This document shows, piece by piece, positions 17,236 through 25,092 of a DNA stretch of 64,000 nucleotides. This DNA is from Natrarchaeobius oligotrophus. Its GTDB lineage: Archaea > Halobacteriota > Halobacteria > Halobacteriales > Natrialbaceae. Each line of letters begins with the position of its first letter. Positions within the stretch are counted from its first letter, which is position 1. The position numbers and the translations under genes were made by a program. A model generated the notes under the pieces. The model made no database searches and was not told where the DNA came from. It saw only the letters and a program-made list of their open reading frames with translations. The DNA lies in contig NZ_REFZ01000009.1 in assembly GCF_003841465.1 (NCBI RefSeq), positions 107,426-171,425 of the forward strand. Direction: 5' to 3'.

Positions 17236-17961
17236 TCAGTAGTTGACGAATCCACCGTCCACGTTCAGCGCCTGTCCGGTGACGATTCCGCTCTCTTCGG
17301 TTGCGAGGTAGCTAACCGCGCTGGCGATATCCGATGGAGTGACTCGTCGGTCGAGATCCTGTTGGTCGACGATCGCGTCCCAGAACTCCTCGCCGGCCTG
17401 TAGCGAGGCCGGTGACGTCGTCAACCCGGGCATGACCGCGTTCACCCGGATCCCGTCATCGCCGAGTTCGGTCGCCATCGAGCGCGTCAGTCCGAGCACC
17501 GCCGCCTTCGACGCCACGTAGTGGAGAAAGCCCGGCACGCCCGTTACCGCCACGTTCGAGGAGATGTTCACGATCGATCCTCCCTCCGACATCCGTGTGA
17601 TCGCGGCCTTCGACGTGAGAAAGACGCCCGTGACGTTGACGTCGAACACCCGCTCCCACTCCTCGCGTTCGATCTCGTCGAAGCGCTTTTTGTCCGTAAC
17701 GAGGGGCTCGAAGTAGCCCGCGTTGTTGACGAGGACGTCCACCGAGAGACCGTCGAACGCCTCCTCGAGGGACTCCTCGTTCGTAACGTCTGCTCGTCGG
17801 TACTCTGCGCTTCCACCCGCCTCGCGAATCGACTCGATCGTTTCCGCCGCGTCCTGAACGTCGAAGACGACGACGTGGAATCCATCTGCGGCGAGCGTTT
17901 CGCTGATTTCCCGTCCGATTCCAACTGCACCGCCGGTAACGACTGCCGCTCGATCCGACAT
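17236..17961 (-). CDS. SDR family NAD(P)-dependent oxidoreductase
   Basis: This 241-residue classical short-chain dehydrogenase has VVTGGAVGIGREI for the cofactor, LVNNAGY, the Ser in NISSNVAVT and an intact Tyr-x3-Lys in HYVASKAAVLG, ending TGQALNVDGGF. Asp in VVFDVQD suggests a preference for NAD(H). The start at 17961 (MSDRAAVVTGG) agrees with a TATA-like box (ATAATA, about 17988-17993). Unlike the SDR at 5503, this enzyme keeps all catalytic residues and so could be the working cis-diol or alcohol dehydrogenase of the pathway. The specific substrate is unknown. Confidence 0.9.
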   Translation of the reverse strand: MSDRAAVVTGGAVGIGREISETLAADGFHVVVFDVQDAAETIESIREAGGSAEYRRADVTNEESLEEAFDGLSVDVLVNNAGYFEPLVTDKKRFDEIEREEWERVFDVNVTGVFLTSKAAITRMSEGGSIVNISSNVAVTGVPGFLHYVASKAAVLGLTRSMATELGDDGIRVNAVMPGLTTSPASLQAGEEFWDAIVDQQDLDRRVTPSDIASAVSYLATEESGIVTGQALNVDGGFVNY

Positions 17962-18066
17962 ACGGCTATAACTAGTGATGGGTGACGTATTATCCTGCCG
18001 AAAAGGGTGTTCGTCCGTCGGCGTTTCATCCCCCTCCACGATCCGAGGGACGCAGTTCGTGGTCGA

Positions 18067-18948
18067 TTAGGATCCTTCGGAGAAGGATTCCGGCGGCGTA
18101 ATTCCGCCCCAGGAGGTGAACGTGAACGTCTCTTCCCGATGGACGGTGTCCGTCTCCGGCGGCAACGCCGTCATCTCGGTGCTGAGTTCGATACGGTTTC
18201 CGGTCGGCGTCCAGAAGTACGCGAAGATGTTGTTTCCGGCTCGGTGTCGACTCATCGCCGACTCCATTTCGACGTCGTTGCGGGCGAGTTCGTCGATCAT
18301 CGTCTTCATGTGATCGACGCTCGGGAACGTAAAGGAGATGTGGTGGAGGTTGTAGTCCGGAGTATCCGTGATCGTAAACGCGACGTCGTGGTGGTAGTCG
18401 CCAAAGCGCGTGAAGACGAGTTCGTAGTGTCCCTCGTCGGGATCGCGCTGAATCTCCGAGACGTCGAAGTCGAGGACGTCCTTCACGAACTCCACGTCCG
18501 ACTCGACGTCGTTCGAACAGAGGTTGACGTGGTCGAAATCCGTGGGGGTGAACGCCGACCGCTCCGGAAGGCCGGTGTCGTTGACCTGAAGGTACCGCTC
18601 GACGTCGACGACGAGCAGTTCGTAGTCGATACCCGTCGGGCTCGTCACCGTGAGCCCGCGCCGGTCGCCCGGCTCCTCGTCGCCGGTGTACTCGTAGTCG
18701 ACCCCGTCCTCCTCGAACCGTCGTTCGAACTCGTCGAACTGATCGTCGGTAATCCGAATCGCGACGTGGTCGAGGCCGGTGCCCCCCTCGGTCACACCGA
18801 GGTCGAACCGGTCGTCGAGTCCGCAACCCAGGTAGACAGTGTCGTCGTTTCGATCGATCTCGATCAGTCCCAGCTGTTCCGTGTAAAACTCGACTGCAGC
18901 GTCCAAATCGGTCACTCGGACGACTGCGTGCTCTGTCATCTGAACCAT
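18067..18948 (-). CDS. VOC-fold extradiol ring-cleavage dioxygenase
   Basis: This 293-residue protein is built from two vicinal-oxygen-chelate modules like catechol 2,3-dioxygenase. Metal ligands of type I extradiol enzymes are visible in the second module: His140 (DFDHVNL), His202/203 (YNLHHISF) and Glu254 (NRIELS). The catalytic region between them (RFGDYHHDVAF) is also typical. It would cleave a catechol-like ring next to the hydroxyls. The amidohydrolase gene lies 71 bases upstream on the same strand, and a clear TATA-like box (TTTTATATAC on the minus strand, about 18979-18988) gives this gene its own promoter. An alternative start is 18939. Confidence 0.85.
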   Translation of the reverse strand: MVQMTEHAVVRVTDLDAAVEFYTEQLGLIEIDRNDDTVYLGCGLDDRFDLGVTEGGTGLDHVAIRITDDQFDEFERRFEEDGVDYEYTGDEEPGDRRGLTVTSPTGIDYELLVVDVERYLQVNDTGLPERSAFTPTDFDHVNLCSNDVESDVEFVKDVLDFDVSEIQRDPDEGHYELVFTRFGDYHHDVAFTITDTPDYNLHHISFTFPSVDHMKTMIDELARNDVEMESAMSRHRAGNNIFAYFWTPTGNRIELSTEMTALPPETDTVHREETFTFTSWGGITPPESFSEGS

Positions 18949-19019
18949 GGTCTGGTACGAAGACGATTCGTCGGTTCGTATATAAAACTCCCTGTCTCGT
19001 CCCGGATCGGTAGAACCGA

Positions 19020-20015
19020 TCAGATGTTGAGAAGGATCTCCTCGAGGTTCTCCGACATGAGCGCGGCCTCGCTCTCGGCCGAGAGCTCGAGTTCCGCGAT
19101 CTGATCCTGGGTGGTGGCCGGGCTGTCTTTGGGTCCGAACGGGAAGTCCGAGCCGAAAACGAGACGGTCACCCACGAGGTCGTGGGTCATCTCCATCGCT
19201 CGCGGGAACGTCATGGCCGTGTCGTACCAGAAATCGTCGAGGTACGACGGCGGATGTCGATCGAGCGTCGTGATCTGGTGTTCCGCGAACGCCGGATCGT
19301 TCTCGCTGTAGAGGAACTCGAGGCGGCGACGGATGTACGGCAACGTTCCACCGAGGTGCGAGAGGATGATCTCGAGGTCGTCGTAGGCTTCCATGAATCC
19401 CGAGTAGATCATGTACGAGGCGACGAGCGCGGTGTCGGTCGGGAACCCGACCATGCTCTCGGTGTAGTAGCGGGTCATTCGCTCTTTTCCTGCCGGGTTC
19501 GTCGGGTGGATGAACACCGGCACGTTCCGGTCGTTCGCGTGCTCGAAGAACGGGCGGAACGGTTCCTCGGAGAGGTACTGTCCGAAGACGTTCGAGTCGA
19601 GACAGACTCCCTGCAGTCCGAGATCGTCGATCGCCCGATCGAGTTCTTCGATGGCCGCGTCTGCGTCGACCAGCGGAACGCTCGCGTAGCCGTACAGTCT
19701 GTCGGGATGTTGTTCGTGAATCTCCGCCAGGTTATCGTTGACGATCCGTGAGAACGCACCGTACACCGACGGCTGTTTCAGGTACTCCGCGTCGATGAAC
19801 GACTCCGGGGACGGGAACGAGAGGACGGCGCTCTCCTGTCCCCACTCGTCCATCATCTCGACTCGCTCGTCGGCTTCCTCGGTCGTAAATCCGAGATCCT
19901 CGGATTCGTAGAAGGATTTGATCGACGCGTGCGAGCCGATCTCGTCGACGATCATCTCGTTCAACTCGTCCATCATCGACTGGCCGAAGTAGTGAATATG
20001 GGTATCCATTACCAT
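19020..20015 (-). CDS. Amidohydrolase 2 (ACMSD/decarboxylase superfamily)
   Basis: This 331-residue TIM-barrel metalloenzyme has the HxH pair in MDTHIHYFG, His in VFIHPTNP, His in ILSHLGGTLPY and the terminal Asp in VFGSDFPFG. These are the marks of the aminocarboxymuconate-semialdehyde decarboxylase family, which includes gamma-resorcylate decarboxylase and 3,6-dihydroxypicolinate decarboxylase (PicC). Members mostly decarboxylate aromatic acids or ring-fission products. The chosen start, 20015, lies about 26 bases after a minus-strand CTATAC box; 20009 is equally plausible. Adjacent to an extradiol dioxygenase, it could act on the cleaved ring, or upstream of the NicX-like enzyme as in picolinate breakdown. 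Confidence 0.85.
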   Translation of the reverse strand: MVMDTHIHYFGQSMMDELNEMIVDEIGSHASIKSFYESEDLGFTTEEADERVEMMDEWGQESAVLSFPSPESFIDAEYLKQPSVYGAFSRIVNDNLAEIHEQHPDRLYGYASVPLVDADAAIEELDRAIDDLGLQGVCLDSNVFGQYLSEEPFRPFFEHANDRNVPVFIHPTNPAGKERMTRYYTESMVGFPTDTALVASYMIYSGFMEAYDDLEIILSHLGGTLPYIRRRLEFLYSENDPAFAEHQITTLDRHPPSYLDDFWYDTAMTFPRAMEMTHDLVGDRLVFGSDFPFGPKDSPATTQDQIAELELSAESEAALMSENLEEILLNI

Positions 20016-20125
20016 ATATCGCAAGAGGCAGGTTCTGACCGTATAGTTTTTTCGGGCCGTGGCGATCCTACCGACGATCGACTCGAGGAACACCGTTATT
20101 ATCACCCACTCGAAACGGGTAGCGC

Positions 20126-21319
20126 ATGACGGCTCTGCTCGAGCGCCGCTGGAGAGTGATGGTCGCCCTCTGGCTCGTATTGGTGTCGATGTCCGCCTAC
20201 GAGATCGTTCCCGCGAGCGTTCTGTTGCTCATCATCGAGGACCTCTCGATTTCGGCGTCCGCGGCGAGCTGGCTCATCAGCGTACAACTGCTCGCGATGG
20301 CGCTTCTGGCTATTCCGGCGGGAATGATCCTCGATCAACGGGACAACCGCTTCATCTCGCTCGTCGCGGTCTGTGCACTCTTCGGGGCCGCAGTCTGGTC
20401 GTGGTGGGCCGCGGTCGGCGGGGAGTACTACTCCCTTTTGGCCTCCAGACTCTTCGGCGGCGTCGCCGCCGTCGTCCTCTGGACGGCGAGCGTGAACGTC
20501 GTCAGCGGCGTCTTCGCCGACGATCGACAGGCCACTGCGGTCGGCTTCGTCTCGACGGCCATCCCCGCGGGATTCGTCTTCGGGCAGCTGTTCGGTCCCC
20601 AGATCGCGACCGCCTACGGATGGGAGATGACGTTCCCGATCCTGGCTGCTCCCGCGGTCGTCATGATGGCCGTGTTCGCTCTCGATAGCCGATCCGTTTC
20701 GCCGGCGGCCACCGGCCGCCAGGCACCGGTCTGGAGCGAGTTCAGAACCCTCTTTCGTAACCGCAACGTGCTTCTCGTCTCCGTCATGGGGTTTCTCGCG
20801 CTCTCGCTCAGTATGTTCTACAACAGCTGGCTCCCGAGCTTTCTCGTCGACCAGTTCGGCTTCTCGCTCGCCGGAAGCGGAATGCTCGCAGCAATTTTTC
20901 CCGCGATCGGAATCGTCGCCCGCGCCGCGAGCGGCCCCATCTCGTTTCGCCTCTTCGGCGGCCGGCGTCAACCCGTCGTCGTCGCTTCGTTTGCGGTTCT
21001 CCTGCCGACGACCGTCGTCATCGCGTACGTCGGGCGGGGGGCGATTCTGTACGTACTGCTCGTGCTCGCCGGATTTTTCACCCAGTTCGGCATCGCGTTG
21101 ATGTACACGTACGTCCGGGAGTTCGCGGCAAAAAACGTCGTCGCGACGGCGCTCGCGATCCTCAACGCGCTGGGGTTTTTCGGCGCGTTTACCGCCCCCA
21201 TCATCGCCGGCGTTCTCATCGATCAGACCGACTCGTACGTCGCAGCGTTCGGCTACGCGAGTGCGCTCGCGTTACTCGGCCTCGCCCTCGCCCTCCGGAC
21301 CCCCGAACCGGTGCGATGA
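20126..21319 (+). CDS. MFS transporter
   Basis: This 397-residue protein has about 12 hydrophobic segments and a motif A-like loop (GMILDQRDNR) between segments 2 and 3. It resembles the NarK/CynX-type branch of small-molecule or aromatic-acid carriers, but the substrate cannot be assigned. It is the first plus-strand gene after the minus-strand catabolic run and is divergent from the amidohydrolase. A TATA-like box (TTATTATC, about 20095-20102) lies at leaderless spacing from the ATG at 20126. It may import the growth substrate of the neighbouring enzymes. Confidence 0.85.
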   Translation: MTALLERRWRVMVALWLVLVSMSAYEIVPASVLLLIIEDLSISASAASWLISVQLLAMALLAIPAGMILDQRDNRFISLVAVCALFGAAVWSWWAAVGGEYYSLLASRLFGGVAAVVLWTASVNVVSGVFADDRQATAVGFVSTAIPAGFVFGQLFGPQIATAYGWEMTFPILAAPAVVMMAVFALDSRSVSPAATGRQAPVWSEFRTLFRNRNVLLVSVMGFLALSLSMFYNSWLPSFLVDQFGFSLAGSGMLAAIFPAIGIVARAASGPISFRLFGGRRQPVVVASFAVLLPTTVVIAYVGRGAILYVLLVLAGFFTQFGIALMYTYVREFAAKNVVATALAILNALGFFGAFTAPIIAGVLIDQTDSYVAAFGYASALALLGLALALRTPEPVR

Positions 21320-21361
21320 CGTCCGAAAAACCGCAACCCGGTGGCGGCGTCCGCCGCCCGG

Positions 21362-22327
21362 TCAGGGTCGTTCGAAGACGACGTCGAGCGAGTCGGCGGC
21401 CAGTGCCACGATCGTCTCGATCCTCGTCTTCTGCACGTTTTCCGACGCGAAATAGCAATCCAGCTTCCGAAGCGTCTCTTCGCTTCCCCGGAATCCGTAG
21501 GTGTGTCGTGCGAGACGCCCCTCGGGACAGCGCGTCGTCGCGATCAACGGGACGCCGTTCCCGGCGACCGACTCGAGCGGTTCGATGATCGACGGTGGAA
21601 TGTGGCCCGCCCCCGTCGCTGCGAAACACAGCGCCTCTGCGTCGGCCGCCGCCTCGATCTGTGCGATCGGCATGTCCGCCGTCACCGTCACCGCGTGGAC
21701 GTCGTTCGTGATCCGATCCGGATCGGGGTCGAGCGCCGGCGGTCGACTCGCGCGTTCTCGAAACCAGACGACGCGATCCTCGTCGATCGCGCCCAGCGGC
21801 CCCACCTCGGGAGAGCGGAACGTGTCGACGTTCATCGAGTTCGTCTTCGTGACGTCCGCAGCGGCGTGGATTCGGTCGTTGAAACAGACCAGCGCACCGC
21901 GCTCTTCGGCGCTCTCGTCGGCGGCCGTTCGAACGCTCGCCAGCAGATTGGCGGGACCGTCCGGACTCGGGAGCGACGGGTTGCGCATCGCACCGGTAAA
22001 GACGACCGGCGTCTCGCCGTCGTACCAGCAGTCGACGAAGTACGCCGACTCCTCGAGGACGTCCGTACCCTGTGTGACGACGACTCCGTCTACCTCTTCG
22101 TCGGCGTCGTACGCTTCGATCTCGGACGCGAGTTCGGCCATCTGCTCGATTTCGAAGTAGGCGCTCGGAACGTTCGAGAAATCGCGCGTACGCAACGACG
22201 CGACGTCGCCCAGCTCCGGAACGCTCGCGATCAAGTTCTCCGCCGTCAGTTCGGGCGCAGCTCCGTCCTCACCGTCGTCTTCGGTCGATGCGATCGTGCC
22301 GCCGGTCGAGACGATTACGACTGTCAC
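21362..22327 (-). CDS. Asparaginase family amidohydrolase
   Basis: This 321-residue protein has both asparaginase threonine motifs: VIVSTGGTIAST near the N-terminus and VVVTQGTDVLEES with the Thr-Asp pair, followed by FTGAMRNPSLPSPDGP. The C-terminal domain includes ATGAGHIPPS and TTRCPEGRL. I start it at a GTG (22327), right before the family-conserved VVIVSTGG; the open frame upstream has no homology. It hydrolyses asparagine or a similar omega-amide to the acid and ammonia. It is convergent with the MFS gene and divergent from an aspartate-type aminotransferase, which could use its product. Confidence 0.88.
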   Translation of the reverse strand: MTVVIVSTGGTIASTEDDGEDGAAPELTAENLIASVPELGDVASLRTRDFSNVPSAYFEIEQMAELASEIEAYDADEEVDGVVVTQGTDVLEESAYFVDCWYDGETPVVFTGAMRNPSLPSPDGPANLLASVRTAADESAEERGALVCFNDRIHAAADVTKTNSMNVDTFRSPEVGPLGAIDEDRVVWFRERASRPPALDPDPDRITNDVHAVTVTADMPIAQIEAAADAEALCFAATGAGHIPPSIIEPLESVAGNGVPLIATTRCPEGRLARHTYGFRGSEETLRKLDCYFASENVQKTRIETIVALAADSLDVVFERP

Positions 22328-22459
22328 GACTCCGTATCGGTGGGATTCGACAATCAACGTTGCGGATTCGGACTCTTTCGACCCGGACGCGACGTCGGAC
22401 ACCGGTGGCCTGCAGGCTCGCACCGATTGCTATAAGGTAATTCAGCCGACTTGTAGCGT

Positions 22460-23632
22460 ATGGCCGGACCACCACTCGCGGATCGAGCCACCGGGTTCGA
22501 GGGATCGCAGATTCGGGTCATGTTCGACCTCGCAAACGAGTCCGACAGCGACGATCTCGTCCGACTCGAGATCGGCGAACCGGACTTTCACACCCCTGAA
22601 CACGTCGTCGAGGCCGCCTACGAGGCGGCGATGGCCGGCGAGACTCACTATACGTCGACGCTCGGCCTGCCGGAGTTGCGAGTAGCGATCGCGGAAAAAC
22701 TCGAGCGCGAGAACGGCGTCTCCGTCGACCCCGCTTCCGAGCTACTGATCACCATGGGCGGTATCGAGGCGGTCTACCTCGCGTTACTGGTTTCCGCGAA
22801 TCGCGGTGACCGCGTCCTCATTCCGGAACCGCGCTGGCCAAACTACGAGATGCAAGCCGAACTGATCGGCGCGACTCCCGTCCGGGTCCCGCTCTCGGGC
22901 GATGACGGGTTCGCGCTCGATCCCGATCGACTGATCGAGGAGATCGACGACGACACGGGTGCGATCGTGTTGACGACCCCGTCCAATCCGACCGGGCGGG
23001 TGTACGACGCCGACGCGGTTCGCGCGGTCACCGAAGCGGCGGCCGACCACGACGCGTTCGTCATCTCCGATGCGATCTACGAACGGCTCGTCTTCGACGA
23101 GGCGGCACAGACGGTCGCCGCGGCGACTGACAGTCCGGCGAACGTCATCGAGGTCAACTCCTTCTCGAAGGGGTACGCGATGACCGGCTGGCGCATCGGC
23201 TGGCTCGCCGCCAAACCCGAGGTCGTCAGCGCCGCTCAGCAGCTCCGTCAGTGTCTGAGTCTCTGTCCCAACACGATCTCACAGTACGCGGCGATCGCGG
23301 CCCTGACCGGCCCCCAGGAACCGTTCGACGAGATGCGCGACGCGTACGCCGAGCGTCGCGACGTCGTCGTCGATCGAATCGCGGACATCCCCGAACTCTC
23401 GTGTGCGCGTCCGGAGGGTGCGTTCTACGCGATGGTCGACGCGACGGCACTCGAGCGCCCCAGTCTCGAGATGTCCAAGGAGTTGTTGACGGAACACGAC
23501 GTCGTAACGACGCCCGGTTCCGCGTTCGGTCCCGCCGCAAACGGATACATCCGACTGAGCTTCGCAAACAGCATCGAGCGACTCGAGACCGGCTTCGATC
23601 GGATCGAGTCGTACGTTCGCTCACGGCGATAA
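22460..23632 (+). CDS. Class I/II aminotransferase (aspartate aminotransferase-like)
   Basis: This 390-residue PLP aminotransferase has the order of motifs EIGEPDFHTP, VLTTPSNPTGRVYD, SDAIYERLVFD and the lysine motif NSFSKGYAMTGWRIGWLA, ending with the substrate-binding Arg in GYIRLSFANS. This is the aspartate/aromatic aminotransferase I-gamma type common in archaea. TATAAGG at about 22432-22438 is a likely promoter about 25 bases upstream of the ATG. The gene is divergent from asparaginase, so a shared role in aspartate/asparagine or amide nitrogen recovery is plausible but unproven. Confidence 0.9.
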   Translation: MAGPPLADRATGFEGSQIRVMFDLANESDSDDLVRLEIGEPDFHTPEHVVEAAYEAAMAGETHYTSTLGLPELRVAIAEKLERENGVSVDPASELLITMGGIEAVYLALLVSANRGDRVLIPEPRWPNYEMQAELIGATPVRVPLSGDDGFALDPDRLIEEIDDDTGAIVLTTPSNPTGRVYDADAVRAVTEAAADHDAFVISDAIYERLVFDEAAQTVAAATDSPANVIEVNSFSKGYAMTGWRIGWLAAKPEVVSAAQQLRQCLSLCPNTISQYAAIAALTGPQEPFDEMRDAYAERRDVVVDRIADIPELSCARPEGAFYAMVDATALERPSLEMSKELLTEHDVVTTPGSAFGPAANGYIRLSFANSIERLETGFDRIESYVRSRR

Positions 23633-23770
23633 CCGAATATCGGTTCGATCGATCGACCGGTTCGCGCCCACGACGTCGAGTATCGGTACGAGCAGATCTG
23701 GTGAAACTCGTGTCCGACACACTCGAGAGCGGTCTGCGGTCGTGGCGGTACATCGCCACACCAGTCCGTC

Positions 23771-24970
23771 TCAGTATAACGACTCGGTTACGGCGGTCGC
23801 GTCGAACGCCACGGTATCGACGTCGTCGACGGCGTCTTCGACCGGCCCGACGTGTTTGTGACCGCTTCCGGTAACGGTGAGAACGACGGTATCGTCGTCG
23901 CCGACGACTCCGTCGGAAACGAGGCGCTCGAGCGCCGGCACCACCGAGGCCGCCGCCGGCTCGGCCCAGACGCCGGTACGCTGGGCGAGTTCGCGCTCGC
24001 CGGCGAGAATCTCTTCGTCAGAGACAGCGACGGCGGTTCCGCCGCTTTCGCGGACCGTCTCGAGCGCGTGACGGCCGGAAAATGCGGCGTCGATTCCGGA
24101 CGCGATCGTCTCCGGCTCCACCTCGACGGGCTCGTCCGTTCCGCGCTCGATCGACTCGACGAGCGGAGCGGCCCCCGACGCCTGCACGCCGACCATCCGC
24201 GGCAAGCGGTCGAGGAGGTTCGCCGACCGTAGCTCGCGGTACCCTTTGTACTGAGCCACGATGTTGTCGCCGCCGCCGACGGGCGTCACGACGACGTCCG
24301 GTGCGGTCCATTCGAGTTGTTCCGCCACCTCGAACGAGATCGTCTTCACCCCTTCCATCGAGAGCGGGCTGAGCGGCTGGTGGGCGACCGCGAGGTAGGC
24401 CTCGAGGCGGTCCGCGACGCTCTCCAGGAAGGATTCGAACGCCGTCGCGGAGGCGTCGAATAGACCGTCGACGCGAACGATCTCCGCACCGTAGAGCGAC
24501 GGTTCGAGTAGCTTTTCGTCGGGGGTATCCCCGTCGACGAGGAGGAGACAGGTGAGATTACCTCGAGCGGCGTAGTGGGCACAGGCCGTTGCGGCGTTCC
24601 CGGTCGAGGCGGTGAGAATGCGGTCTTCCCCGCTCTCGGCGGCGGCGGAGAGCATCGGCGCGAACGCCCGGTCTTTGAAGCTTCCGGTCGGATTCCGACG
24701 CTCGTCTTTCAGATAAATGGTTGCGTCGGTGCCGACGCTCGAGGCGAGACGGTCGGCCTCGATTAACGGCGTTCCTCCCTCGACTCCCGCGAGCGAGCCG
24801 TCGGAGGGGAGTCGATCCGGATACTTACCGAACAGCGTTCGGTTGTTGAGAATCCGACCGAGCCGTAACACGCCGTCGAACTCGGTTTCGAGAACGGTTT
24901 CACATTCCATACACCGACGTTCGCCGGGCCCGTCGTAGTGAACAGCACAGCGTCGACAGTACAATCGCAT
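23771..24970 (-). CDS. Threonine-synthase-like PLP enzyme with zinc-ribbon N-terminus
   Basis: This 399-residue fold-type II PLP enzyme has the Schiff-base Lys in NPTGSFKDRAFAPM, the glycine-rich phosphate loop TPVGGGDNI and the ASTGNAATA motif. The N-terminus (MRLYCRRC ... RRCMEC) carries two CxxC pairs about 12 residues apart, a zinc-ribbon-like element found in many archaeal threonine synthases and relatives. The start at 24970 puts this motif right at the N-terminus. It may be threonine synthase or a dehydratase/ammonia-lyase paralogue; its position among catabolic genes rather than amino-acid biosynthesis genes argues for caution. It is divergent from the TPP enzyme. Confidence 0.82.
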   Translation of the reverse strand: MRLYCRRCAVHYDGPGERRCMECETVLETEFDGVLRLGRILNNRTLFGKYPDRLPSDGSLAGVEGGTPLIEADRLASSVGTDATIYLKDERRNPTGSFKDRAFAPMLSAAAESGEDRILTASTGNAATACAHYAARGNLTCLLLVDGDTPDEKLLEPSLYGAEIVRVDGLFDASATAFESFLESVADRLEAYLAVAHQPLSPLSMEGVKTISFEVAEQLEWTAPDVVVTPVGGGDNIVAQYKGYRELRSANLLDRLPRMVGVQASGAAPLVESIERGTDEPVEVEPETIASGIDAAFSGRHALETVRESGGTAVAVSDEEILAGERELAQRTGVWAEPAAASVVPALERLVSDGVVGDDDTVVLTVTGSGHKHVGPVEDAVDDVDTVAFDATAVTESLY

Positions 24971-25050
24971 TGATTGTCGATATTGGTGAACCGGGTGAAA
25001 GCAATTTCGGTCATCCGCTTCTCTCGTCTCGAGAGATCCCCGACGACTAC

Positions 25051-25060
25051 TATTAAATAG
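25051..25060 (+). promoter_or_regulatory. TATA-like box of the TPP enzyme gene
   Basis: TATTAAATAG is centred about 37 bases before the ATG at 25093 and would give a leader of roughly 10 bases. It lies in the 122-base divergent spacer shared with the threonine-synthase-like gene. Confidence 0.5.
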
Positions 25061-25092
25061 GTGTCGTGACAATTGTCTTCGACAGCGCACTC

